This document shows positions 56,893 through 64,000 of a stretch of DNA of 64,000 bases, one piece after another (the stretch's first letter is position 1; each line of letters starts with the position of its first letter). The stretch is from CAYNFR01 sp964396595 (GTDB lineage: Bacteria > Bacteroidota > Bacteroidia > Chitinophagales > Saprospiraceae): contig CAYNFR010000003.1 of assembly GCA_964396595.1 (NCBI GenBank), forward strand, positions 77,603 through 141,602. Direction: 5' to 3'. The notes beneath the pieces were generated by a model. That model was not told where the DNA came from and made no database searches. It worked only from the letters and a program-made list of their open reading frames with translations. The translations under genes were made by a program, and so were the position numbers.

Positions 56893-58890
56893 TCATTCGC
56901 TTTCCTTCGGAATCGATATTATAAATGTAGTTCCTTCATTTAATTTCGAAGAAACAATTAACTCTCCTCCATGGCCTTTCGTTACGATGTCATAACACAT
57001 ACTGAGACCTAGGCCTGTGCCTTTTCCCGTGGGTTTAGTAGTGAAGAAAGGTTGAAAAATACGATCAATTATTTCTTCCTTAATACCCTCTCCATTATCA
57101 GAGACAGTTATACGGGTAGCATCTGACAATCTGATAGTAGTGAGCCTGACTGTCGGCACATAAACTTCGATATTTTTTTTGCTCTTTTCTGCGACAGCAT
57201 AGAATGCATTATTTAGAAGATTAAGTATTACTCTACCTAGTTCTTGAGGCATAACTAATACTTTTCCGACTGATGGATCATATTCAGTGAGAAAAGTTGC
57301 GTTGAACGTTTTATCCTTCGCTTTCAATCCATGATAACACAGTCGCAAATACTCATCACAGAGCAAGTTTATATCAGTTAATTCCTTCAGACCTTCGCTC
57401 TTACGACTATGTTGCAGCATGGCCTTAACAATACCATCTGCACGCTTACCATGATAATTTATCTTCTGCTGATTTGATTCCAAATCCTTTAAGATACTCT
57501 TTACATCTTCTAACTGATCAGCATTGAATGTATCATCGCGTGTAATATCATTAACTATCCTGCCCAATTCTAGGCGAAGATCCTCAACTATTTCTATACT
57601 TACCTCACTAAAGTTATTTACAAAATTAAGCGGATTCTGAATTTCATGGGCAATGCCCGCAGTTAGTTCGCCTAGAGAGGCCATCTTCTCTGCTTGAATT
57701 AATTGTTTTTGCGCTGATTTTAAATCATCTAATGTCTTCTGAAGACTATCTCTTTGACTTTCTATTTGCTTATTTCTTTCTAGAATATCTTTGGTTCTTT
57801 CTGAAACTTGTCGTTCAAGATTTTCTGTGTAATCCTTGAGGCTATCTTGAGTGTTCTTAAGTGTACGTGTCATCAAGTTAAAATTGCTGGCGAGGTGACC
57901 TATTTCGTCAGATTGGTTCACTATGACCTTAGCATTGAGATCTCCTTCATTTACTTGCTGCACCCCTGTTAACAATCCTTGTAGGGGCATGGTCAATGTT
58001 TTACGCAAGATAATGGGCAATATAAATCTGATAATAACCATACTAAAAAGTATGACAGCTATCAACTTCGTTAAACCATCTTGATTAAGCAAGCTCATTT
58101 CGAACTGGTCAGGCGGGTATGGTGGATATAAGGTCAATGCAAGTATCATCATCACTGACATCACGATAACAAAATTAAAGCCGACTATCTTATCCTGAAA
58201 ATTGACATACACTGCTGAAAAATTAATAAATACAATGATCTGGAGTAGATTCCCCACCCATATCATGCCAAAAAAAGACCAATATCCTATCGGACTGTAC
58301 ATTCCCACTAATAAAATGATAAAGCACGGTATTACAAACAAGTTTATGACCCAGCCTTGATACAAGTTCCCTTTAGCAGCCTCCGAATTTCTTTTACGTA
58401 AAAATCTTGCTTTTCTGAAACAAATGATCATCGCCCATATATTAAATAATAGTCCTAGTGAAAAACCGATCAAATGAAGTATTTCAATGGTACTATTATT
58501 GTAAAATTCATTCCAGAAATTTACAGAACAGGCAATTAAGGATAAAAATATCATGATATACAATACCAGCTTCTGTTCCTTCTTAAAACAGTCTTCTAAA
58601 AATCGATACAAGAACTGAGAGTACGCTATTTGTAAAACGCACACTGCAGGAATGGTCACTAATACCACAGAAAGTTTATAAAATAGTCCTCCTATCAACT
58701 CGGGCCCTAGACTGTATCTAACCAAATCACTTGACTGCCAAACGATTTGTGTCAGATAAAATAATTGAAACCATTTCTTACTTTCTTCGTTCGAATCAAG
58801 TGATCTCAAGTAAAAGTACATGCCACTGACCAGTAACATCAATAACAAGGCCATGACAGTATGCGTGTGTAGTATGATCGAATTACTCAT
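56893..58890 (-). CDS. Sensor histidine kinase with 7TM-like sensor region
   Basis: 665 residues. About eight hydrophobic helices (residues ~10-300), a HAMP-like linker (PLQGLLTGVQQVNEGDLNAK), a coiled coil (~350-405), then HisKA with phospho-His415 (GELTAGIAHEIQNPLNF) and HATPase_c: N box ILNLLNNAFYAV, G1 DNGEGI at about 598-603, F box FQPFFTTKP and G2 GTGLGL at about 624-629. No periplasmic sensor domain is visible, so the membrane helices themselves are probably the sensor. It starts 26 bp after the FAD-oxidase gene and precedes the cyclase response regulator. Confidence 0.92.
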   Translation of the reverse strand: MSNSIILHTHTVMALLLMLLVSGMYFYLRSLDSNEESKKWFQLFYLTQIVWQSSDLVRYSLGPELIGGLFYKLSVVLVTIPAVCVLQIAYSQFLYRFLEDCFKKEQKLVLYIMIFLSLIACSVNFWNEFYNNSTIEILHLIGFSLGLLFNIWAMIICFRKARFLRKRNSEAAKGNLYQGWVINLFVIPCFIILLVGMYSPIGYWSFFGMIWVGNLLQIIVFINFSAVYVNFQDKIVGFNFVIVMSVMMILALTLYPPYPPDQFEMSLLNQDGLTKLIAVILFSMVIIRFILPIILRKTLTMPLQGLLTGVQQVNEGDLNAKVIVNQSDEIGHLASNFNLMTRTLKNTQDSLKDYTENLERQVSERTKDILERNKQIESQRDSLQKTLDDLKSAQKQLIQAEKMASLGELTAGIAHEIQNPLNFVNNFSEVSIEIVEDLRLELGRIVNDITRDDTFNADQLEDVKSILKDLESNQQKINYHGKRADGIVKAMLQHSRKSEGLKELTDINLLCDEYLRLCYHGLKAKDKTFNATFLTEYDPSVGKVLVMPQELGRVILNLLNNAFYAVAEKSKKNIEVYVPTVRLTTIRLSDATRITVSDNGEGIKEEIIDRIFQPFFTTKPTGKGTGLGLSMCYDIVTKGHGGELIVSSKLNEGTTFIISIPKESE

Positions 58891-58916
58891 ACATTAGCTT
58901 GGAATCTTCATATTAT

Positions 58917-60491
58917 TCAATTGTCTATACCTAAGTGATTAGCCCAATAATCAGTTAAAAAAACATTCTTCGGATCCATTTCGCTTCTGAGGGTCATCCA
59001 TTTGGTCCAGGTATCAGGGTATACTTTCTCTAGATAACTGACACCTTGATCTCCATCAGCGTTAGGAAGATATTTTCCCCAGTGAGGCCTGAATCCATAT
59101 TTTGATAATTCAGACCAAAAGTAAGAATAGTATTCTCTCGGATCCCCAGAATTATGGCCAAACCAAAAAACATCTATCCGAATAACATCAGTGTTATATC
59201 CCGGTGATAACCAAAATCGATTCTTACCTGTCGCATATATTTCGCAAGAGAATGTTCCCGCATGATCAACATTTTCATAAAATGACTTTAAATCGCTCAT
59301 CACTTGAGCCGTAAGCTCGATTGGAATCCATAATTCCGTAAACCAGACAGGGAACAACTTATCGCTCATCTGGTTGTCCATTGGTAATCCGTTCCACCAT
59401 ACATCATGAAAATCTTGAGATTTAGGATGGTCAATTGACACCGGTTCAAAAATATCCAAAATGTACTTCAGCATCTTCGGGTTTAACCCGTCGACAAATT
59501 TCTGAATAGAGGCACGAGTCTTAGGTTCATCTCCGAATAATTTTTCTAACCAACTAGGCCATTTGCCTACAAACGAAAAAATGGCATCAGCTGCAAGTGA
59601 TGCTATTTTAGGTCCGCCAAATATGTAGGGCACTTCCCGATAAGGCTTACTTTTGTATGTTTCCCAATTTTGAAAAGCATCAACCCGTTCTGCCTTCCAA
59701 ATGACCATTTTCTTGACTGTACTCTGAGGCCACCACAATAATCTAGTGTATTGTGGTTGATAGAAAAAGTGCTTTAAATCCGGAATAGAGTTGCTTCCTG
59801 AATCAAATAGATCGACCGGACAAGACTCTTCATATTTGTATGCTTGCTCGCTCCCAGAGATATTATAGGAAGGAATACATTGAAAAGTGACTGACACTAA
59901 GATACCCATCAATCCAAGATTCGCAAATGCAACGCCATAAAATGGGTCGTCTTCATCTCCTGTCGGTCGATTAAAAGTTTCTAACTTGGCTCCATGAATG
60001 TCAGCGCAAACTATATCAACACTCAGAATTGCATCTTCTAGTGAATACTGCGTAGCGCCACCTGCAGAACCTGTTGCAAGAAATCCACCAATCGTCTGAT
60101 GTGTAATACCTCCCAGATCTGGCAATGCCCATCCGGGTTTTTGAATACGCTTACCTTCCTTTATATCAAAGGGATCTAACTGATATACCAATGAATTCTT
60201 GACATTAGAGCGCATAGTGGGATCAAAGGGATCTATCCCTATATGACATCCAGCCTGCACCTTAACTACCCCTTTAGACTGATCAAATGACAAAATCTCA
60301 TCAAGATAACTAAGCATGATAAAAATGTAGTCGGCCTCTTCCTCATTAGTCCTAATTAGCGGAAATGAATGTGCCGCGCCTCTCACAGCAATCTTCCTAT
60401 TGGATTGGATGGCCATATTGACTAAATTGATTACTTCGTCGACACTCTCCGGTAGCCAATAGTTTCGTGTATCGATTGTTAGATTTTTCAT
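58917..60491 (-). CDS. FAD-dependent oxidase, VAO type (aldono-lactone oxidase-like)
   Basis: 524 residues. N-terminal FAD_binding_4 domain: RKIAVRGAAHSFPL, where the His of the AHS motif is the site of covalent flavin attachment in aldonolactone/alditol oxidases, and GGITHQTIGGFLATGSAGGA. The C-terminal part resembles D-arabinono-lactone oxidases (YPDTWTKWMTLRSEMDPKNVF). No signal peptide, so cytoplasmic. Heads an operon with the sensor kinase (26 bp) and the cyclase response regulator, an unusual pairing. Substrate unknown. Confidence 0.82.
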   Translation of the reverse strand: MKNLTIDTRNYWLPESVDEVINLVNMAIQSNRKIAVRGAAHSFPLIRTNEEEADYIFIMLSYLDEILSFDQSKGVVKVQAGCHIGIDPFDPTMRSNVKNSLVYQLDPFDIKEGKRIQKPGWALPDLGGITHQTIGGFLATGSAGGATQYSLEDAILSVDIVCADIHGAKLETFNRPTGDEDDPFYGVAFANLGLMGILVSVTFQCIPSYNISGSEQAYKYEESCPVDLFDSGSNSIPDLKHFFYQPQYTRLLWWPQSTVKKMVIWKAERVDAFQNWETYKSKPYREVPYIFGGPKIASLAADAIFSFVGKWPSWLEKLFGDEPKTRASIQKFVDGLNPKMLKYILDIFEPVSIDHPKSQDFHDVWWNGLPMDNQMSDKLFPVWFTELWIPIELTAQVMSDLKSFYENVDHAGTFSCEIYATGKNRFWLSPGYNTDVIRIDVFWFGHNSGDPREYYSYFWSELSKYGFRPHWGKYLPNADGDQGVSYLEKVYPDTWTKWMTLRSEMDPKNVFLTDYWANHLGIDN

Positions 60492-60876
60492 TTCCTAATA
60501 GTTGGATTCAATGGACAAGTGTTAGTGCTTGATAAACTCAATAAACATGGTTTAGGTGTATTTGTTACACATCGACGGGATTACGCTTGAAGGTATAAAA
60601 AGAATTTGGAAGCTAAGTAGTAATAATTGGTATTTCTATACATAGAATATGCTGTTCTTGGATAATGTGATGTGTCATTTTAATGAAAGATGATAGCATC
60701 AGAAGCCATTCATCTTAACAGCGATATTGATAAGCTTCTATTGCGTGATAAATCACGTCTAGATGAATAGAATAGCTTTGAGAAACTTAGTACTCACAAT
60801 CTGCTCTATCAATATATCACAATAACAATTAATACACCTATACGGAGCTTAATCATTATTCCGCACCTTGAACACA
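60492..60876. other. Upstream region of the signalling operon
   Basis: 385 bp without a gene, between the stand-alone receiver gene and the FAD-oxidase gene. It has one perfect inverted repeat (60744-60757); nothing else stands out. Confidence 0.45.
60744..60757. promoter_or_regulatory. Palindrome CGTGAT-AA-ATCACG, candidate operator
   Basis: A perfect 14-base dyad 253 bp upstream of the FAD-oxidase start. The GTGA/TCAC half-sites recall CRP/FNR-type sites, but the spacing (four bases between GTGA and TCAC rather than six) is not canonical. Confidence 0.3.
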
Positions 60877-61257
60877 CTATTTTTGTATAAAATCAAGTAT
60901 CTCTATTTTTAGCTTATCAAAATCTATCGGCTTAGTAAAAAAGCCTTTTGCTCCTGATCTCATAGCTCTTTCGTGATTCTCCTCATCGCCATATGCTGAT
61001 ATCATGCTTATCTGGACAGCGGGAAATTCCGTTTTAACTTTGTCCAACAACTCCAAACCGGACATTCTAGGCATATTTATATCAGAAAAAATATAAACCA
61101 CTTCGGGTGGATTATGGCTACGAAGAATAGTCAGTGCTTCCTGCGCAGATAAAGCAAACTGCAACTCTATCACGCCATCACGGATCTCCTTTCTAAACTT
61201 TTGTCGGAACAACATTTCTACATCTCCTTCGTCATCTACTATCAAGAATTTCATCAT
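60877..61257 (-). CDS. Stand-alone response regulator receiver
   Basis: 126 residues, receiver domain only. Acidic pair Asp8/Asp9, phosphoacceptor Asp59 (FSDINMPRMSG), Ser/Ala switch SAYGDEEN and TKPIDFDKLKIEI with the conserved Lys. Strikingly similar to the receiver half of the cyclase regulator at 55762 (shared ...FRQKFRxE(I/L)RD near residue 20), so they are paralogs. ATG at 61257 fits the family; the frame opens at 61305. Downstream of degraded kinase pieces, so its cognate kinase may be lost. Confidence 0.9.
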   Translation of the reverse strand: MMKFLIVDDEGDVEMLFRQKFRKEIRDGVIELQFALSAQEALTILRSHNPPEVVYIFSDINMPRMSGLELLDKVKTEFPAVQISMISAYGDEENHERAMRSGAKGFFTKPIDFDKLKIEILDFIQK

Positions 61258-61478
61258 GCCAAGAGGTTTTTTATTAATTAAGCGCAATATAATCACTTCA
61301 TCCACATCATGGACATTTAGTCACATTATACTTAGTTGTCACATTTGTATTTAACGCGCTCCAATCAGTCTCGTCTTCTGAGCTTTACTTATTTGGGAGG
61401 CTTACTTCGACGAAATCAGTGCCGACTCCACCCTTCTCAATCTGTCCAGTCTCCTCAGTTTATTAGTAATCTACACTT

Positions 61479-61526
61479 ATCGCCAACCCATGGGCCTATA
61501 CAATATCATAAACCGTCTGAATCACG
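61479..61526 (-). pseudogene. Histidine kinase ATPase-tail fragment (a)
   Basis: Minus-strand reading gives VYDIV, a stop, then AHG, the start of the last helix of a HATPase_c domain, immediately preceded by GATTCAGACG. It is the shortest of four such tails between 61.4 and 63.2 kb and lies beside the palindromic insertion at 61527. Confidence 0.55.
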
Positions 61527-61547
61527 CCTGCCTGCCGGACAGGCAGG
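61527..61547. repeat. CCTGCCTG palindromic mini-repeat
   Basis: Arms CCTGCCTG and CAGGCAGG around a five-base loop. This palindrome is a widespread extragenic mini-repeat in Bacteroidota and other phyla; when it lies in a frame it encodes peptides like PAGQAGI. Confidence 0.75.
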
Positions 61548-61584
61548 GATTGCCACTGGTTATGGGATTCCACGGATTCTTTTG

Positions 61585-61760
61585 TCATAGTATAGCAATG
61601 AGAATAATAAAAGTACTGCCTTCTCCTTCCTTTCCTTCCACCTTCAATTCCCCTCATGTGCCTTCATAATATCGTAACTCAAGCTCAATCCTAACCCCGT
61701 ACCTTGCCCAGTTGGCTTGGTAGTGAAAAAAGGTTGGAAGATTTTGCTAACAATTTTCAT
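61585..61760 (-). pseudogene. Histidine kinase ATPase-tail fragment (b)
   Basis: Reads KIFQPFFTTKPTGQGTGLGL then SLSYDIMKAH, a one-base deletion where the family has HGGEL, and after the shift ELKVEGKEGEGSTFIILIAI and a stop. F box and G2 box are intact; everything N-terminal of the F box is gone. The break lies 16 bp from the end of the DUF1016 remnant. Confidence 0.8.
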
Positions 61761-61775
61761 ACGATTATTCTTTTT

Positions 61776-62814
61776 TTATTTATCCTCGTCTTCTTTACCT
61801 TGTAGCGTATTGTTTACAAGTTTGATTAAATCGTTCCTATCAGGCAGATACAACTGGTACTTGCTCACAAATAGCTGGCTATTCATGCCATAAGTGGCAT
61901 ATTCTACCAGCAGATCATCTTTTTCTTTTGACAGGATAATACCAATGGGAGGGTTATCGCTCTCAGTATTTTCCTCATTGGCAAAATAGCCGAGATACAT
62001 TTTCATCTGCCCGATATCATCATGCTGTACCTCGTTTATCTTCAAATCAATCAAAACAAAGCATCTGAGAATACGGTGATAAAACACAAGGTCAACCCGA
62101 TAGTGTTTGTTATTGATCGTCATGCGGTATTGCCTTCCTACATAAGTAAAGCCTTTGCCAAGCTCCAATAAAAATTGCTGTAGGTTATTATATAAAAGAG
62201 TTTCCAATTCCAGTTCAGAAGGAAGTTGTTCTTCAGGAATCTTCAAGAACTCAAAAGCATATGGGTCTTTTAAGATATCTGATGGACGGGCTATTTCAAG
62301 GCCTTGAGAAGTAAGTTTCAAAATTTCCTCCTTGTTTTTGCTGAGTGCCAGTCGCTGGAAAAGTGCAGATTCTTTTTTTTCTTTTCAATTGTGGTATTGA
62401 CCATTTTTCAGCTATGGTTTGATTTTCATAAAACTTCCTTTCTAAGTCATCTTCTATTTTCAATAATTCCACAAAATGCGACCAGCTCAATTGGTGAGAA
62501 GGCTTCTGACTTATTGGGTATCGGATATATAATAGCCTCATATACACTATATTACTGCGACTGAATCCTTTGCCATGTAGGAGAGAAAGGTCTTTGGCCA
62601 AATTGCTTATCAATGCTTTACCATATTCAGCCCTGACGTTTCCCCCTTGTTCAAACTCTACAATGTGCTGGCCTATTTGCCAATAGGTTTCCAGTAATTG
62701 GGTATTTACAGCGTGTGTAGCCTTTACCTGCCCCGAAGAATAGGTTTCTGAGATTTTGATGAGTAAATGCTCATAATCAGGCTGATCAATATTTTTTGTA
62801 GAAACTTCCGTCAT
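61776..62814 (-). pseudogene. DUF1016/YhcG-like nuclease, frameshifted
   Basis: Two adjoining frames make one family member. The N-terminal DUF1016 domain (from 62814) has TYWQIGQHIVEFEQGG and GKGFSRSNIVYMRLLYIRYP; the C-terminal PDDEXK domain (to 61776) has YRVDLVFYHRILRCFVLIDL. They join at a run of eight A (minus strand, 62373-62380): removing one A gives LKRKKESALFQRLALSKNKE without a gap. So the gene is either frameshifted, a sequencing error in a homopolymer, or expressed by slippage. The family is a predicted nuclease of mobile/defence-related regions, function not established. Confidence 0.82.
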
Positions 62815-62824
62815 GAAAAATTCT

Positions 62825-62965
62825 TTATGAAATAGTTATAGGTAAGGTAATGATAAATAGTGTCCCTTTCCCTTTCCCGAAGCTGTCGGGATTTCCTTCA
62901 TCAACTTTCGTCTCCACCTTCAACTCCCCCCCATGGGCCTTCACAATATCATAAATCGTCTGAAC
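62825..62965 (-). pseudogene. Histidine kinase ATPase-tail fragment (c)
   Basis: Reads YDIVKAHGGELKVETKVDEG and ends GTLFIITLPITIS with a stop, a typical HATPase end. A ten-residue insertion NPDSFGKGKG matches the palindrome at 62875-62891. It is preceded by TTCAGACGA, the same non-kinase junction as in fragment (a). Confidence 0.75.
62875..62891. repeat. TCCCGA palindromic mini-insertion
   Basis: Arms TCCCGA and TCGGGA around AGCTG, lying in frame inside kinase-tail fragment (c). Of the same nature as the element at 61527 but a different sequence. Confidence 0.6.
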
Positions 62966-63014
62966 TATGATTTTTATGATTGAATTGATTTGAATGATTA
63001 TCATTTTACTATTT

Positions 63015-63150
63015 TCATGATATTGGCATTTGGATTGTAAAGATTGATCCCTCATTTTCCTTCGTCTCCACTTTCAACTCTCCCCATGTGAACTGATTAT
63101 ATCATAACTCAAACTCAGCCCCAATCCTGTCCCCTGCCGAATGGGCTTGG
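63015..63150 (-). pseudogene. Histidine kinase ATPase-tail fragment (d)
   Basis: Reads KPIRQGTGLGLSLSYDIISS then, after a one-base deletion at HG-GEL, ELKVETKENEGSIFTIQMPI and a stop. It begins within ten bases of the transposase stop codon. Confidence 0.75.
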
Positions 63151-63153
63151 AAT

Positions 63154-63615
63154 TCAGACTAAATCCTGAAAAATATATTGCTGCTCAAAATCGATATTGA
63201 ATGCTTGTAATAGCTCAATATATTCATCTATGAAAGTTTTTGACTGGTGGTGCTTTTCCTGATTCAAAATATACTTATAAACAGAATCAATATGTGACTG
63301 GCTATATGAAAAAACACCATATCCTTCCTGCCATTCAAAACGATCCAAAGTTAATTTATTATCATTAATATATTTCGAAGATTTTGATTTTACTGCCTTC
63401 ATTAATTCAGAAATGGAAACTACCGGCTTTAAACCTAAGAAGCAATGAACATGGTCTTCAAAACCATTAACTATAATAGTTTTACAATTGGCTTCATTAA
63501 TCAAATTGCCTATCACGGCGAAGAGATTATCTCTCCATTTTTTATCAAGCACTGCATTTCTGTATTTCACTGCAAAGACAAGCTGGAGATAGACTTGGTG
63601 ATAAGTATTTGCCAT
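63154..63615 (-). mobile_element. IS200/IS605-like (Y1, HUH) transposase
   Basis: 153 residues, single-domain Y1 transposase. The HUH metal motif is in FEDHVHCFLGL, and the catalytic Tyr lies in the helix HIDSVYKYILNQEKHH, preceded by EWQEGYGVFSYSQS. Such proteins cut and join single strands at hairpin ends. Intact, with ATG at 63615. On one side short palindromes (63645-63729) and an 81-bp tandem array begin right after its start; on the other side are kinase fragments. No accessory TnpB is present. It may be a REP-associated (RAYT-type) transposase rather than a mobile IS. Confidence 0.85.
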
Positions 63616-63644
63616 ATTTTGTGGTTATAATTTTTATATGTATC

Positions 63645-63729
63645 GAGCCTACGGCTCTCAAAGTTATATATTTTTTTTATCTCAACGGATTAAAATCCGT
63701 TGTTACAATATTAGCCGATGCTACGCATC
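63645..63729. repeat. Three short palindromes upstream of the transposase
   Basis: GAGCC-TAC-GGCTC (63645-63657), CAACGGAT-TAAA-ATCCGTTG (63683-63702) and GATGC-TAC-GCATC (63717-63729). Hairpins of this kind are the expected substrates of a Y1 transposase. Confidence 0.7.
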
Positions 63730-63739
63730 TTTTTTAATA

Positions 63740-64000
63740 CATCAGAGCCGTAGTCTGGATACAATCTTGCACCCTTGGCCTTCTATCCTTGTCTGACCGA
63801 TGCTAAGCATCTTCTTACCACATCAGAGCCGTAGTCTGGATACAATCTTGCACCCTTGGCCTTCTATCCGTGTCTGACCGATGCTAAGCATCTTCTTACC
63901 ACATCAGAGCCATAGGCTCGCACCATTTTGTAACCTTGGACTTCAATCCATGGTTGACAGATACTAAGCATCCTCTTTCCACATCAGAGCCGTAGGCTCG
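63740..64000. repeat. 81-bp tandem array with hairpins, cut by window edge
   Basis: Units start at 63740, 63821, 63902 and 63982 (periods 81, 81, 80), each opening CATCAGAGCC. Every unit carries GAGCC..GGCTC or a broken form (GTAGTCT) and GATGCTAAGCATC (63799-63811, 63880-63892, degenerate at 63960-63972). The first two units are nearly identical; the third differs more. The array continues past 64000. Confidence 0.85.

Noticed and set aside
61336..61590. 84-codon plus-strand frame containing a PAGQAGI peptide
   Set aside because: It is antisense to kinase-tail (a), and the peptide is the translated palindromic mini-repeat.
63740..64000. CRISPR array
   Set aside because: Units are 80-81 bp and contiguous with no variable spacers, and no cas gene is near.
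1..64000. tRNA or rRNA genes
   Set aside because: The main intergenic gaps were read by eye for cloverleaf T-arm patterns and none fitted; a covariance search would be needed to be certain.

Overview
The window looks like a chromosomal stretch of a Bacteroidota (Bacteroidetes) bacterium, probably of the Saprospiria/Cytophagia kind. The evidence is AT-leaning DNA, starts with almost no Shine-Dalgarno signal, one well-formed Bacteroidota-type promoter (TTTG, 19 bp, TAATATTG) in front of arsR, a protein with a type IX secretion-like C-terminal tail, many lipobox proteins, and families typical of the phylum (DUF4197, LON-substrate-binding protein, the 118-residue zinc-ribbon protein, GxxExxY, OmpP1-like porin). 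No rRNA, tRNA or CRISPR array was seen.

Layout. 1-6.3 kb: the 3' end of sppA, a YceI-family lipocalin-like protein with a clean terminator, a LON-domain protein, gamma-glutamyltransferase, a DUF819 permease, then a broken GxxExxY gene with 24-bp tandem repeats behind it. 6.5-11.4 kb: RDD and MFS membrane proteins, then rimO, a four-helix membrane protein and lipoprotein MsrB as a likely operon, with a divergent outer-membrane barrel gene. 11.6-18 kb: a secreted metzincin, a SET-domain protein, a RecQ-type helicase followed by an alpha/beta hydrolase, and a membrane protein with a C-terminal Cys motif. 18.1-22.1 kb: LysE-like exporter, phytanoyl-CoA dioxygenase-like protein, cytochrome c/sugar dehydrogenase fusion, LamG protein. 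22.5-26.8 kb: a four-gene operon (deacetylase-like protein, sodium symporter, murQ, small zincin) that probably handles peptidoglycan-derived amino sugar and ends in a clear terminator.

26.9-35.7 kb: an exported protein, lipA, a polytopic membrane protein, the arsRM unit with a visible ArsR operator, sdaA, a second sodium symporter and a small lipoprotein. 36-43.4 kb: a glycogen cluster, glgB-glgA-glgC plus a GH31 alpha-glucosidase. 43.5-45.8 kb: a zinc-ribbon protein, a GNAT acetyltransferase and a P-loop kinase in overlapping or abutting frames, then the decayed remains of a restriction endonuclease and of a DUF6471-like gene. 45.8-51.9 kb: two paralogous TPR-like envelope proteins and an OmpP1-like outer-membrane protein, preceded by purH. 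52-55.7 kb: DUF4197 protein, YfcC-type permease, GH5-like glycosidase.

55.7-61.3 kb: a signalling block: FAD oxidase, 7TM-like sensor histidine kinase, response regulator fused to a class III nucleotide cyclase, and a stand-alone receiver. 61.4-64 kb is a repeat-rich, decaying zone: four copies of the tail of a histidine kinase ATPase domain, a frameshifted DUF1016 (YhcG-like) nuclease, two kinds of palindromic mini-insertion, an IS200-like HUH transposase and an 81-bp tandem array that runs off the right edge. The accessory material worth most attention lies in 43.5-45.8 kb and 55.7-64 kb.
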